DNA of 7,294 nucleotides from Pedobacter sp. UBA1654 (GTDB lineage: Bacteria > Bacteroidota > Bacteroidia > Sphingobacteriales > Sphingobacteriaceae): positions 1-7,294 of the forward strand of contig DCLG01000029.1 in NCBI GenBank assembly GCA_002320935.1, given 5' to 3'. Position 1 is the first letter of the stretch; every line of letters starts with the position of its first letter. A program made the position numbers and the translations under genes. The notes beneath the pieces are model-generated. The model had not been told where the DNA came from, did not search any database, and was given only the letters and a program-made list of their open reading frames with translations. Shown piece by piece: positions 1 to 5,962 of the stretch.

Positions 1-19
1 ATGTCTTGAATAATTTACT

Positions 20-883
20 TTACTTAAAAGCAGTGATGACCTTTTTGGCGCCAGTGATAACTGCAACTGCAATCAAACCTCCTCCCAGGCCAAAAAGAAA
101 CTCTTTGAGCGTTGAGGGCACTTTTGGGTACAAGTGGTGTACATATTCAATGTTGTGCACAAAAATGCCACCTGCAACCAGTACCAAGGCGATGGTACCA
201 ACAACATTCAATATCCGGATGATGATTGGCAAAGATTTCACCAGTAAATGTCCCAGTGTTGAAAGCAAACCTTTATCATTTGAACGCTTGATTAACTTAT
301 AGCCAGCATCATCCATCCTTACAATGAGTGCAACAATTCCATACACACCAACGGTTGCCAACAAAGCAACCACCGATACAGTAAGGATCTGTATGGTTAA
401 GGTTTCTGTTAGCACTGTCCCAAGGGCGATAATCACGATCTCAACAGACAAAATAAAGTCCGTGGTGACAGCAGATTTCACCTTCGCTTTTTCTGCCTCA
501 GGCCCATCTGTCCTGACCTCCTTGGCTGCTTCGTGCGTCGGCTTCTTTTTGTGGAAGAAGAATTCAATGATCTTCTCCACACCTTCGTAAGCCAGGTAGA
601 ACCCGCCAAGGATCAGAATGAACTTGATGGCAATGGGCAGAAAAGCATTTAGCAGCAATGCAATGGGAACAATGATGATCTTGTTTAACATGGACCCCTT
701 GGTAATCGCCCAGAGCACCGGTATTTCCCTGGAAGCGAGAAATCCAGTCGCTTTCTCGGCATTTACCGCCAGATCGTCACCTAAGATACCTGCAGTTTTT
801 CTGGTTGCGAGTTTCGCGGTTACCGCGACATCATCCATTAAAGCAGCTATATCATCTAAAATTGCAAAAAAACCTGAAGCCAT
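20..883 (-). CDS. DUF808 (YedI-family) multi-pass inner-membrane protein
   Basis: The 287-residue product matches the DUF808 family, whose E. coli member is YedI; its molecular function is unknown. The family signature is visible at the N-terminus: an Ala-Ser-Gly-Phe-Phe-Ala start, an Asp-Asp-Ile-Ala-Ala-Leu-Met-Asp-Asp-Val stretch (residues 10-19) and an Ala-Thr-Arg-Lys-Thr-Ala-Gly-Ile-Leu-Gly-Asp-Asp segment (26-37). Hydrophobic segments lie at about 68-85, 86-105, 146-190 (probably two), 215-242 and 262-284. A charged cytoplasmic-type loop (110-137, rich in Lys and Glu) lies between them. Length is close to the usual roughly 300 residues, so the gene appears intact. It lies 68 bp downstream of the DUF3072 gene on the same strand and may share its transcript. 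An imperfect TACTTTG element (minus strand, 904-910) just upstream resembles a Bacteroidota -7 box with one spacer base missing, so a private promoter is possible. Family assignment is firm; role is unknown. Confidence 0.9.
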   Translation of the reverse strand: MASGFFAILDDIAALMDDVAVTAKLATRKTAGILGDDLAVNAEKATGFLASREIPVLWAITKGSMLNKIIIVPIALLLNAFLPIAIKFILILGGFYLAYEGVEKIIEFFFHKKKPTHEAAKEVRTDGPEAEKAKVKSAVTTDFILSVEIVIIALGTVLTETLTIQILTVSVVALLATVGVYGIVALIVRMDDAGYKLIKRSNDKGLLSTLGHLLVKSLPIIIRILNVVGTIALVLVAGGIFVHNIEYVHHLYPKVPSTLKEFLFGLGGGLIAVAVITGAKKVITAFK

Positions 884-951
884 AATATTCTATAATTTGG
901 GCGCAAAGTATCGATAGGAATTGAAATTAAAAGGGAAATAACTAATTTCTA

Positions 952-1221
952 TTATCCCTGATTATTATCCAGCCCGCGTCCTGTTTTATGCTGAAGCTCG
1001 TCAATTCTTTTTGAAGCTTCTGATTTCGTTAAGCTTTCATCAAAAGGCTCTCCCGCCTCATCAGATAGTGTTTTCAAATATGATTGCTGGGCTCCCGTCA
1101 TTGGTTCATTTCCGGTAGTCCATTCATCAGGATCTTTAACGGTATTAGATCCTTTCGATGCGGTGCTGTCGTTCAACTGATCATCTTGTTCATTGAACAA
1201 TTCATCTTCTCTGTTTTCCAT
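952..1221 (-). CDS. DUF3072 small acidic protein
   Basis: This is an 89-residue, soluble, strongly acidic protein without signal peptide or membrane segment. Residues about 30-77 form the DUF3072 core: Asp-Pro-Asp-Glu-Trp-Thr-Thr-Gly followed by Glu-Pro-Met-Thr-Gly-Ala-Gln, Ser-Tyr-Leu-Lys-Thr-Leu, and a second half with Leu-Thr-Lys-x-Glu-Ala-Ser-Lys-Arg-Ile-Asp-Glu-Leu-Gln. The first 29 residues (Asp/Glu/Asn-rich) look disordered, as does the Gly/Asn-rich tail. The two short helices ending in Lys-Arg-Ile-Asp-Glu-Leu resemble the helix pairs of small nucleic-acid-associated domains, but that is only an impression. The function of the family is not known to me. The start is the only plausible ATG. 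The gene is divergent from the oxidoreductase (137 bp apart) and is upstream of the DUF808 gene on the same strand. Confidence 0.85.
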   Translation of the reverse strand: MENREDELFNEQDDQLNDSTASKGSNTVKDPDEWTTGNEPMTGAQQSYLKTLSDEAGEPFDESLTKSEASKRIDELQHKTGRGLDNNQG

Positions 1222-1358
1222 AGTTTAGTTGTAGGGTAGTTAAGATCAAAAACAGAATAGACGAGCCATTGTTTGAGGCAGCATCAAAGCTCAACTTATA
1301 GTAGAAATTTTAAACAGATCTCAATTCCTGATGTTGCTTAAAAATCAAAGACATCATT

Positions 1359-2672
1359 ATGGATGCGGAGCAGATATCCCGAAAAGATTTTTTAACCCTG
1401 ACCGGCAAATCAGTGGCCCTGGGTGTAGCAGGTACCTTAGCTGCTAATGGCCTGCTAAATCAAAACGTTCTGGCACAGACAAGACCAAGAGCGGTGTCCC
1501 CGCCGGCAAAGATTCCCTTAGGATTACAGGAACCAATTGTACTGGAGGCATGGAAGTCGGATGTGGACCAACAATCCGGTCCAACTCCAACACCGCTGCC
1601 GCCAGACAGGCGCATAGGCTATGCAGTAGTAGGCTTAGGTCACCTGGCCTTAGAGGAAATTTTACCTGCTCTGAGCAGTTGCGAGAAATCTAAACTTACG
1701 GCACTGGTAAGCGGCAGTCCGGAAAAGATGAAAAAAGTGGCTGCACAGTATGGTATTACAGCCCAGAACTGCTACAGCTATGAAACCTATGATCAGCTGA
1801 AGCATAATCAGGAGGTTGATGTTATTTACATCATTTTGCCAAATGCATTACACAAAGAATACGTTATTCGTGGTGCAAAGGCAGGAAAACACATCCTCTG
1901 CGAAAAGCCGATGGCCATAACATCAAAAGATTGTGAAGAAATGATTGCTGCATGTGATGCTGCGAAAGTGAAGTTGATGATTGCTTACCGTATTCAGTTC
2001 CAGCCACACAATAGGAAACTGCGGGAGATGGTACAGCACAAAACCTTTGGGGTTCCCAAGCTGATTGAATCGTCCAATTCACAAAGCAGTGCCAATCCGA
2101 ATCACTGGCGACATAAAAAAGCATTAGCTGGCGGGGGCGCACTGCCCGATATCGGCTTATATTGCCTGAACACCAATCGTTTTATCCTGGGTGAAGAACC
2201 AACAGAGGTGTTTGCCTACCAGTACAGCACACCAGGAAATCCCTTGTTCACAGAAGTTGAAGAGCTAATGTCATGGCAAATGCGATTTCCAAGTGGCGTT
2301 ATCGCAAATTGTTCCACAGACTATAATGTTCATGAAAGTCGGCACTACTGCGTGCTATGTGAGCGTGGCTGGCTAAATATGGATAAAGCTTATGCCTATA
2401 AAGGCCAAAAGTTCAGTACCGCGCGTGCCGAAGGTAAGATGGAACGTCAGGAAGAGATAGGCTTGGCAGAGAACAATCAGTTTGCTGCGGAGATGGACCA
2501 CTTCTCAGATTGTATCCTGCAGAATAAACGCCCATTTACACCAGGCGAGGAAGGCCTGCAGGACCACATCATAATGGAGGCAATATACCAATCCGCCCGG
2601 GAAGGGAAACCGGTGAAATTGGCAAATAGAAACATCAAACCTCAACGAGGACCTGAGCCGGAATTAGATTGA
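1359..2672 (+). CDS. Exported Gfo/Idh/MocA oxidoreductase, glucose-fructose oxidoreductase-like
   Basis: The 437-residue protein is of the Gfo/Idh/MocA NAD(P)-dependent sugar oxidoreductase family. Resemblance to the Zymomonas mobilis periplasmic glucose-fructose oxidoreductase runs over nearly the whole length. The N-terminus carries a Tat-like signal, Ser-Arg-Lys-Asp-Phe-Leu (7-12), then a hydrophobic stretch and a likely Ala-Gln-Thr cleavage site near 39-41; the motif is RK rather than RR. A Pro-rich arm (about 42-82) precedes the Rossmann fold with Gly-Leu-Gly-His-Leu-Ala (92-97). Catalytic-type residues are Lys183 in Glu-Lys-Pro (182-184), and Asp264 and Tyr268 in the Gly-Gly-Gly-Ala-Leu-Pro-Asp-Ile-Gly-Leu-Tyr segment (258-268). 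Tyr210-Arg211 and the Asn-Asn-Gln-Phe helix (372-375) are further family marks. It probably acts in the periplasm on a sugar with a tightly bound nicotinamide cofactor; the substrate is not readable from sequence. It converges with the MarR gene, 16 bp apart, with no clear hairpin between them. Confidence 0.88.
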   Translation: MDAEQISRKDFLTLTGKSVALGVAGTLAANGLLNQNVLAQTRPRAVSPPAKIPLGLQEPIVLEAWKSDVDQQSGPTPTPLPPDRRIGYAVVGLGHLALEEILPALSSCEKSKLTALVSGSPEKMKKVAAQYGITAQNCYSYETYDQLKHNQEVDVIYIILPNALHKEYVIRGAKAGKHILCEKPMAITSKDCEEMIAACDAAKVKLMIAYRIQFQPHNRKLREMVQHKTFGVPKLIESSNSQSSANPNHWRHKKALAGGGALPDIGLYCLNTNRFILGEEPTEVFAYQYSTPGNPLFTEVEELMSWQMRFPSGVIANCSTDYNVHESRHYCVLCERGWLNMDKAYAYKGQKFSTARAEGKMERQEEIGLAENNQFAAEMDHFSDCILQNKRPFTPGEEGLQDHIIMEAIYQSAREGKPVKLANRNIKPQRGPEPELD

Positions 2673-2688
2673 CAAGACAGAAAACAAG

Positions 2689-3306
2689 CTAGACAAGAAG
2701 ATTTTTTGAATTTTCAAGATGGTAGTCCTCCAGCTTTGCTAAAATCCGGATAAGCTCCAGTTTTTCCTGCTGGTTGATGTTCCCGGTGACGTCAATGCTG
2801 GCTTTACGGAATCGAGCCATACTATTCTCAACGGCCTGAACACCTTTTTCAGTGATGCTGATGATTTTATTCCGTTTGTCCTGATCTCCGGTATCTTGTT
2901 TTACAAGCCCATTGGTGATCAAACGGTTAATGATCTGAATACCGGCAGATTTCTCGTGCACATTCAACCGAATCAACGCCGTTTTGGTCATCTCTCCGAG
3001 TGCCTTTAAATTGATGAGGTAGATTAGCTCATCCGGTGTAGCGAAATCTGAACCCTCGATCGCTGCTTTTGCATGCAGTCTTGCATACCGATATAAATGA
3101 AATAATGATGTATTAATTGCACTCTCTGCTGTACGGCCCTTTGATTTTCCAAGCCATTCAGGCTCTGGCAGGGTTGCATGTTCTTCCGACTGGTTCCGCG
3201 TGTAAGTCCATTGTATAAATAAGTCTACATCTTCCGTTTTCGGTCTGACTTCCTTTTCATACTCTTCGACGAGGAGCAGCAGTTCTTGTAGTAATTTATA
3301 CATCAT
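2689..3306 (-). CDS. MarR-family winged-helix transcriptional regulator
   Basis: This 205-residue protein has a MarR-type winged helix. Residues about 88-112 form the first helices (Ala-Thr-Pro-Asp-Glu-Leu, then Leu-Gly-Glu-Met-Thr-Lys-Thr-Ala-Leu). The recognition helix is about 114-131 (His-Glu-Lys-Ser-Ala-Gly through Asn-Arg-Leu), followed by Gly-Leu-Val-Lys and a wing with Asp-Gln-Asp-Lys-Arg-Asn-Lys (141-147), the usual Asp-Lys-Arg wing signature. Ile-Thr-Glu-Lys-Gly (151-155) starts the C-terminal helices used for dimerisation. At 205 residues it is longer than the usual roughly 140-150; the excess is the N-terminal 60 or so residues, which start with a Leu/Glu-rich helix. Two adjacent ATG codons (3304-3306 and 3301-3303) can serve as start. 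The gene is divergent from the fasciclin lipoprotein. Palindromic elements in the shared 174-bp region, one over its own promoter, suggest autoregulation and control of that neighbour. The effector is unknown. Confidence 0.9.
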   Translation of the reverse strand: MMYKLLQELLLLVEEYEKEVRPKTEDVDLFIQWTYTRNQSEEHATLPEPEWLGKSKGRTAESAINTSLFHLYRYARLHAKAAIEGSDFATPDELIYLINLKALGEMTKTALIRLNVHEKSAGIQIINRLITNGLVKQDTGDQDKRNKIISITEKGVQAVENSMARFRKASIDVTGNINQQEKLELIRILAKLEDYHLENSKNLLV

Positions 3307-3319
3307 CTTAGGATTTACA

Positions 3320-3327
3320 CAAAGTTA
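3320..3327 (-). promoter_or_regulatory. Likely -7 element of the MarR gene promoter
   Basis: Read on the minus strand this is TAACTTTG, an exact fit to the TAnnTTTG element of Bacteroidota primary sigma-factor promoters. It lies 13 bp upstream of the first MarR ATG, which would give a very short leader. No clean TTTG -33 element occurs 19-21 bp upstream; the TTAGTG of the neighbouring inverted repeat occupies that position. The consensus is established knowledge, its use here is inference. Confidence 0.5.
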
Positions 3328-3333
3328 ATACAA

Positions 3334-3353
3334 TTAGTATTTAAGTACACTAA
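3334..3353. promoter_or_regulatory. Candidate MarR operator A (inverted repeat)
   Basis: This 20-bp element has outer arms TTAGT and ACTAA. Its right half, read on the minus strand, is TTAGTGTACTTAA, close to the AGTGTATTAA half-sites of the two other candidate operators (one extra base). It covers the place where the -33 element and spacer of the MarR promoter would be, the classical position for autorepression. Repeat structure is seen directly; operator function is inferred. Confidence 0.45.
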
Positions 3354-3416
3354 AAACATCTCATTTCTTTAACAAACACAGAAATAAAAGGTGATAAGGC
3401 AATGTTTACTTCATTG

Positions 3417-3437
3417 TTAGTGCATTAATACACTTTA
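3417..3437. promoter_or_regulatory. Candidate MarR operator B (16-bp near-palindrome)
   Basis: Positions 3419-3434 read AGTGCATTAATACACT, which is self-complementary at 14 of 16 positions; only the pair 3423/3430 fails. Its size and symmetry are typical of a site for a dimeric winged-helix repressor. The right half (3425-3434, TTAATACACT) is the exact reverse complement of the half-site at 3460-3469. It lies 47 bp upstream of the fasciclin start. Binding by the adjacent MarR protein is inferred. Confidence 0.5.
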
Positions 3438-3454
3438 TGGCATCTAAATTGTTG

Positions 3455-3469
3455 ACACTAGTGTATTAA
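3455..3469. promoter_or_regulatory. Candidate MarR operator C next to the fasciclin start
   Basis: Positions 3455-3464 form a perfect 10-bp palindrome, ACACTAGTGT, and 3460-3469 repeat the AGTGTATTAA half-site exactly complementary to one in site B. It ends 11 bp before the fasciclin ATG, so a bound repressor would block transcription initiation or early elongation. Alternatively, B and C could pair as a 10-bp stem in RNA with a 25-nt loop. The repeat is seen directly; function is inferred. Confidence 0.45.
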
Positions 3470-3480
3470 AAAACTAAAAT

Positions 3481-4434
3481 ATGAAAACAATATTCACCCT
3501 TAAAAAGACTGCAACGGTGTTAGCATTGGCAATAATCAGCATGGCCACCGCATGTAGCAAGGACGATGACAATGGACCGGCAATGACTGACCAGAATATC
3601 GTTGAAATTGTAGTAGCAGATAACAGTTTTTCGCTGCTGGAAGCTGCTGTTAAACATGCGGAGCTTGCAACGACACTATCGGGTACTGGTCCGTTTACCG
3701 TTTTTGCACCCACGAATGAAGCCTTTGCTGCTGCCGGCTTAGACACTGAAGCTAAAATTACAGCCTTGCCGAAAGAAGCTTTACGCAACATCTTGCTTTA
3801 CCATGTAACAGGCACAGCCATCCCCGCATCCGGGATCCAGACAGGATCTAATACTGCGGTTAAATCTAGCGCAAACCTTGATCTTTATGTAACCAAAAAC
3901 GACAAGGGTGTATTTATCAACGGTGCCACTGTCACAAAAGCTGATGTAACTGCAACAAATGGTGTAATCCATGTGATCAATAAAGTGCTGATGCCACCAA
4001 GCGGAAATATCGTGCAGGCAGCACAAGGCAACCCAAACTTTAGTTTTCTGGTTGCAGCAGTGTTAAGAGCCAGTCAAGGGCAAACTAACGTTGCCCAGGT
4101 ACTTTCAGGAGCTGGTCCTTTTACCGTATTCGCACCCACCAACCAGGCATTCATCAATGCAGGTTTTGCTAATGAAGCGGCTATACAAGCTGCAGACCCT
4201 GCTATATTGACCAGCATCCTGACTTATCACGTGTTAGCAGGCCGTGTGTTCTCAACTGATCTTGTTGACAACAGTATGCCAGCAACCGTAAACGGAGAAA
4301 CAGTAACCATCACCTTAAATGGAGGCGCGAAGGTTAAAGGCCTGAAGAATACAAGTGCCTCCACAATCAGCACAGCAGATATGCTAACCTCAAATGGCGT
4401 TATTCACGTAATCGATCAGGTACTCCTGCCATAA
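3481..4434 (+). CDS. Lipoprotein with two fasciclin (FAS1) domains
   Basis: The 317-residue product begins with a lipoprotein signal: basic start, hydrophobic core, and lipobox Met-Ala-Thr-Ala-Cys with Cys25 as lipidated residue. Cys25 is followed by Ser-Lys-Asp-Asp-Asp, the type of acidic stretch that sends Bacteroidota lipoproteins to the cell surface. Two FAS1 domains follow, at about 38-171 and 176-317. Each shows the first conserved block (Gly-Pro-Phe-Thr-Val-Phe-Ala-Pro-Thr-Asn, 70-79 and 212-221), a Tyr-His pair (107-108 and 249-250) and the closing Asn-Gly-Val-Ile-His-Val-Ile block (160-166 and 305-311). FAS1 domains mediate adhesion and matrix interactions, so a surface adhesion or cell-envelope role is likely, but no ligand can be named. 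The start is preceded by an A-rich leader typical of the phylum. A strong terminator follows, so it is probably a single-gene transcript, likely controlled by the divergent MarR protein. Confidence 0.92.
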   Translation: MKTIFTLKKTATVLALAIISMATACSKDDDNGPAMTDQNIVEIVVADNSFSLLEAAVKHAELATTLSGTGPFTVFAPTNEAFAAAGLDTEAKITALPKEALRNILLYHVTGTAIPASGIQTGSNTAVKSSANLDLYVTKNDKGVFINGATVTKADVTATNGVIHVINKVLMPPSGNIVQAAQGNPNFSFLVAAVLRASQGQTNVAQVLSGAGPFTVFAPTNQAFINAGFANEAAIQAADPAILTSILTYHVLAGRVFSTDLVDNSMPATVNGETVTITLNGGAKVKGLKNTSASTISTADMLTSNGVIHVIDQVLLP

Positions 4435-4461
4435 ATAGATATCATCCCTATATTTTAACTG

Positions 4462-4494
4462 CGCCATATGAGAGATCATATGGCGTTTTTTTTT
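4462..4494 (+). terminator. Intrinsic terminator after the fasciclin gene
   Basis: A perfect 10-bp stem (CGCCATATGA at 4462-4471 with TCATATGGCG at 4476-4485) closes a GAGA loop and is followed by nine T residues (4486-4494). It starts 28 bp after the fasciclin stop codon. It should end that transcript and isolate it from the kinase gene downstream. Confidence 0.92.
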
Positions 4495-4580
4495 AGTACC
4501 ACCTAAAAACCCCAGGATTCATATATATATCTTCTGACTGCTTGCATATTTAAAGTACTGATGTATAAATTAGCACGATT

Positions 4581-4605
4581 ATCTTCATAGTTGTTTTTTG
4601 AAGAT
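4581..4605. repeat. Short inverted repeat upstream of the kinase
   Basis: ATCTTCA (4581-4587) and TGAAGAT (4599-4605) are exact reverse complements with an 11-bp T-rich spacer. It overlaps the possible -33 element of the kinase promoter and could be a regulator site. In AT-rich intergenic DNA a 7-bp repeat can also arise by chance. Confidence 0.35.
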
Positions 4606-4627
4606 TACACTATTTCTCGTATTTTCT
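4597..4627 (+). promoter_or_regulatory. Possible promoter of the histidine kinase
   Basis: TTTG (4597-4600) is followed after 19 bp by TATTTTCT (4620-4627), which fits the Bacteroidota pattern TTTG / 19-21 bp / TAnnTTTG with a weak -7 box (the final TTTG reads TTCT). It would give a leader of about 55 nt before the GTG start. The rest of the 254-bp gap after the fasciclin gene holds the terminator and AT-rich DNA with no other gene that I can see. Confidence 0.3.
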
Positions 4628-4688
4628 CCTCTTATTTGAATGATGATTATCAATACCATGAATTCATTGAACTAAAAAGAGACTGCAT

Positions 4689-5933
4689 GTGAGTTTAGAC
4701 CTAATAGACCCTACATTAAATCAAAATCCGCCTTGTACGATGTGCCGCTCGGATAAACTGGCAAATACCACTGAGCACGCTAGCCTTGGCGATCAGGCCT
4801 TAGAATTTTTCAGCAGACTTTTGGACACTGGTGACTGGCCACCCCGCTGGCATTGTGGTCGTTGGACAGACTTTCATGGTTGGTTCTATATTGTTTCGGA
4901 CCTCATGATTGCTGCCGCTTACTTCGCAATACCGTTCTTGCTCTACAAGATTTTAGTGAAACGCAGAGATTTCCCATTTCCTTCACTCATTTGGCTGTTT
5001 ATTGCGTTCATTGTACTGTGTGGCACTACCCATCTAAGTGACGCCATCCTTTTCTGGTGGCCGGCATATCGCTTTAGTGGTCTGCTCCGGTTTGTGACGG
5101 GTGCCGTGTCCATCTTTACAGTAGTGATTCTTTACAGAATTTCGCCCATGATTTTAAGTCTTCGTACACAGGAGCAGTTGGAAACAGAAATCGAAGCACG
5201 AAAGAAAGCAGAGCAAGAGATGAAGCACCAGCAATTGATTCGGGAATCAACCGAAGAATTAATGAGAAAGAAAGATGAATTCATTAGTATAGCAAGCCAT
5301 GAACTAAGAACGCCCATTACAAGCATCAAAGCGTCATTACAAATCATTCAGGGTGCTGTGGCCAAGAATGAAGTTCTTGAGCCCTTCAGACCTATGGTGG
5401 ATAAGTCGGCAACTCAAGTCACTAAACTTACGAACCTGGTTAATGAACTCCTTGATGTTACCAGAATTCAAGCCGGGAAGTTGGGGCTGGTAAAATCAAC
5501 TTTCGTGTTGTATGACCTGGTTAAGGAATCTGTAGAGGGTTCGTTAATTAATAACCCAAATTACACGGTCTTAATCAATGGCGATAAGACGCTTACTGCT
5601 TATGCTGACAGAAACCGGATAGAACAGGTTTTAAATAATTTGCTCTCCAATGCAATTAAATATTCTCCAAAGAACTATCAGATAACAGTTTCATTTGAAA
5701 AACGCTCCAACGGGCAGACGAAAGTAAGTGTCATTGACAACGGAATTGGAATTGAGCAAAGTAAGGTTGCAGATATATTTGACCGATTCTTTCGAGTTGA
5801 ACATACGAACAAGAACTATGCGGGTTTAGGCCTGGGCTTATACATATCAGCTCAAATCATTAAGCAACACCTTGGGGAGATCGGGGTAGATACAGAGCTT
5901 GAGTCAGGAAGTACTTTCTGGTTCGTTCTATAA
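4689..5933 (+). CDS. Sensor histidine kinase with ethylene-receptor-like membrane domain
   Basis: The 414-residue protein starts at GTG. An N-terminal soluble stretch (1-65, with Cys16 and Cys19 and an His-Cys-Gly-Arg-Trp motif at 55-59) precedes three membrane helices (about 66-88, 98-121, 128-150). These helices match the copper-dependent ethylene-binding domain of plant ETR1 and Synechocystis SynEtr1: Asp71, Tyr78, Pro82, Phe107, Ile108, Cys111 and His115 correspond to ETR1 Asp25, Tyr32, Pro36, Phe61, Ile62, Cys65 and His69 with identical spacing. A coiled coil (about 158-195) leads into HisKA with phospho-acceptor His204 (Ser-His-Glu-Leu-Arg-Thr-Pro). The HATPase domain follows, with N box around Asn321, Asp350-Asn-Gly-Ile-Gly (G1), an Asp-Arg-Phe-Phe F box (365-368) and Gly-Leu-Gly-Leu-Gly-Leu (379-384, G2). 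All kinase motifs are intact. There is no GAF domain and no receiver domain, and no response regulator nearby, so the partner is elsewhere. Whether it binds ethylene, copper or another small ligand is untested. Confidence 0.9.
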   Translation: MSLDLIDPTLNQNPPCTMCRSDKLANTTEHASLGDQALEFFSRLLDTGDWPPRWHCGRWTDFHGWFYIVSDLMIAAAYFAIPFLLYKILVKRRDFPFPSLIWLFIAFIVLCGTTHLSDAILFWWPAYRFSGLLRFVTGAVSIFTVVILYRISPMILSLRTQEQLETEIEARKKAEQEMKHQQLIRESTEELMRKKDEFISIASHELRTPITSIKASLQIIQGAVAKNEVLEPFRPMVDKSATQVTKLTNLVNELLDVTRIQAGKLGLVKSTFVLYDLVKESVEGSLINNPNYTVLINGDKTLTAYADRNRIEQVLNNLLSNAIKYSPKNYQITVSFEKRSNGQTKVSVIDNGIGIEQSKVADIFDRFFRVEHTNKNYAGLGLGLYISAQIIKQHLGEIGVDTELESGSTFWFVL

Positions 5934-5962
5934 ATCTTTCAATTTTTCTTCAATCTTTGTGT

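Noticed and set aside
2671..2720. Repeated ACAAG units and an AT-rich stretch between the convergent oxidoreductase and MarR genes, considered as a bidirectional terminator.
   Set aside because: No stem of useful length can be folded from it; the repeats are direct, not inverted.
3452..3480. TTGACA followed after 17 bp by TAAAAT, a near-ideal sigma-70 promoter just before the fasciclin ATG.
   Set aside because: Transcription would begin inside the coding sequence and drop the signal-peptide start codon, and the primary sigma factor of this phylum uses a different consensus. The match sits in AT-rich DNA and partly within the palindrome.
4853..5041. Alternative-frame open reading frames inside the kinase, oxidoreductase, fasciclin and DUF808 genes.
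   Set aside because: They lie wholly within genes with clear protein-family matches and show no recognisable domain themselves.
5953..5960. AATCTTTG before the DUF3575 gene as a -7 promoter box.
   Set aside because: It lies only 3 bp from the ATG, has no TTTG at the -33 distance, and would start transcription inside the gene.
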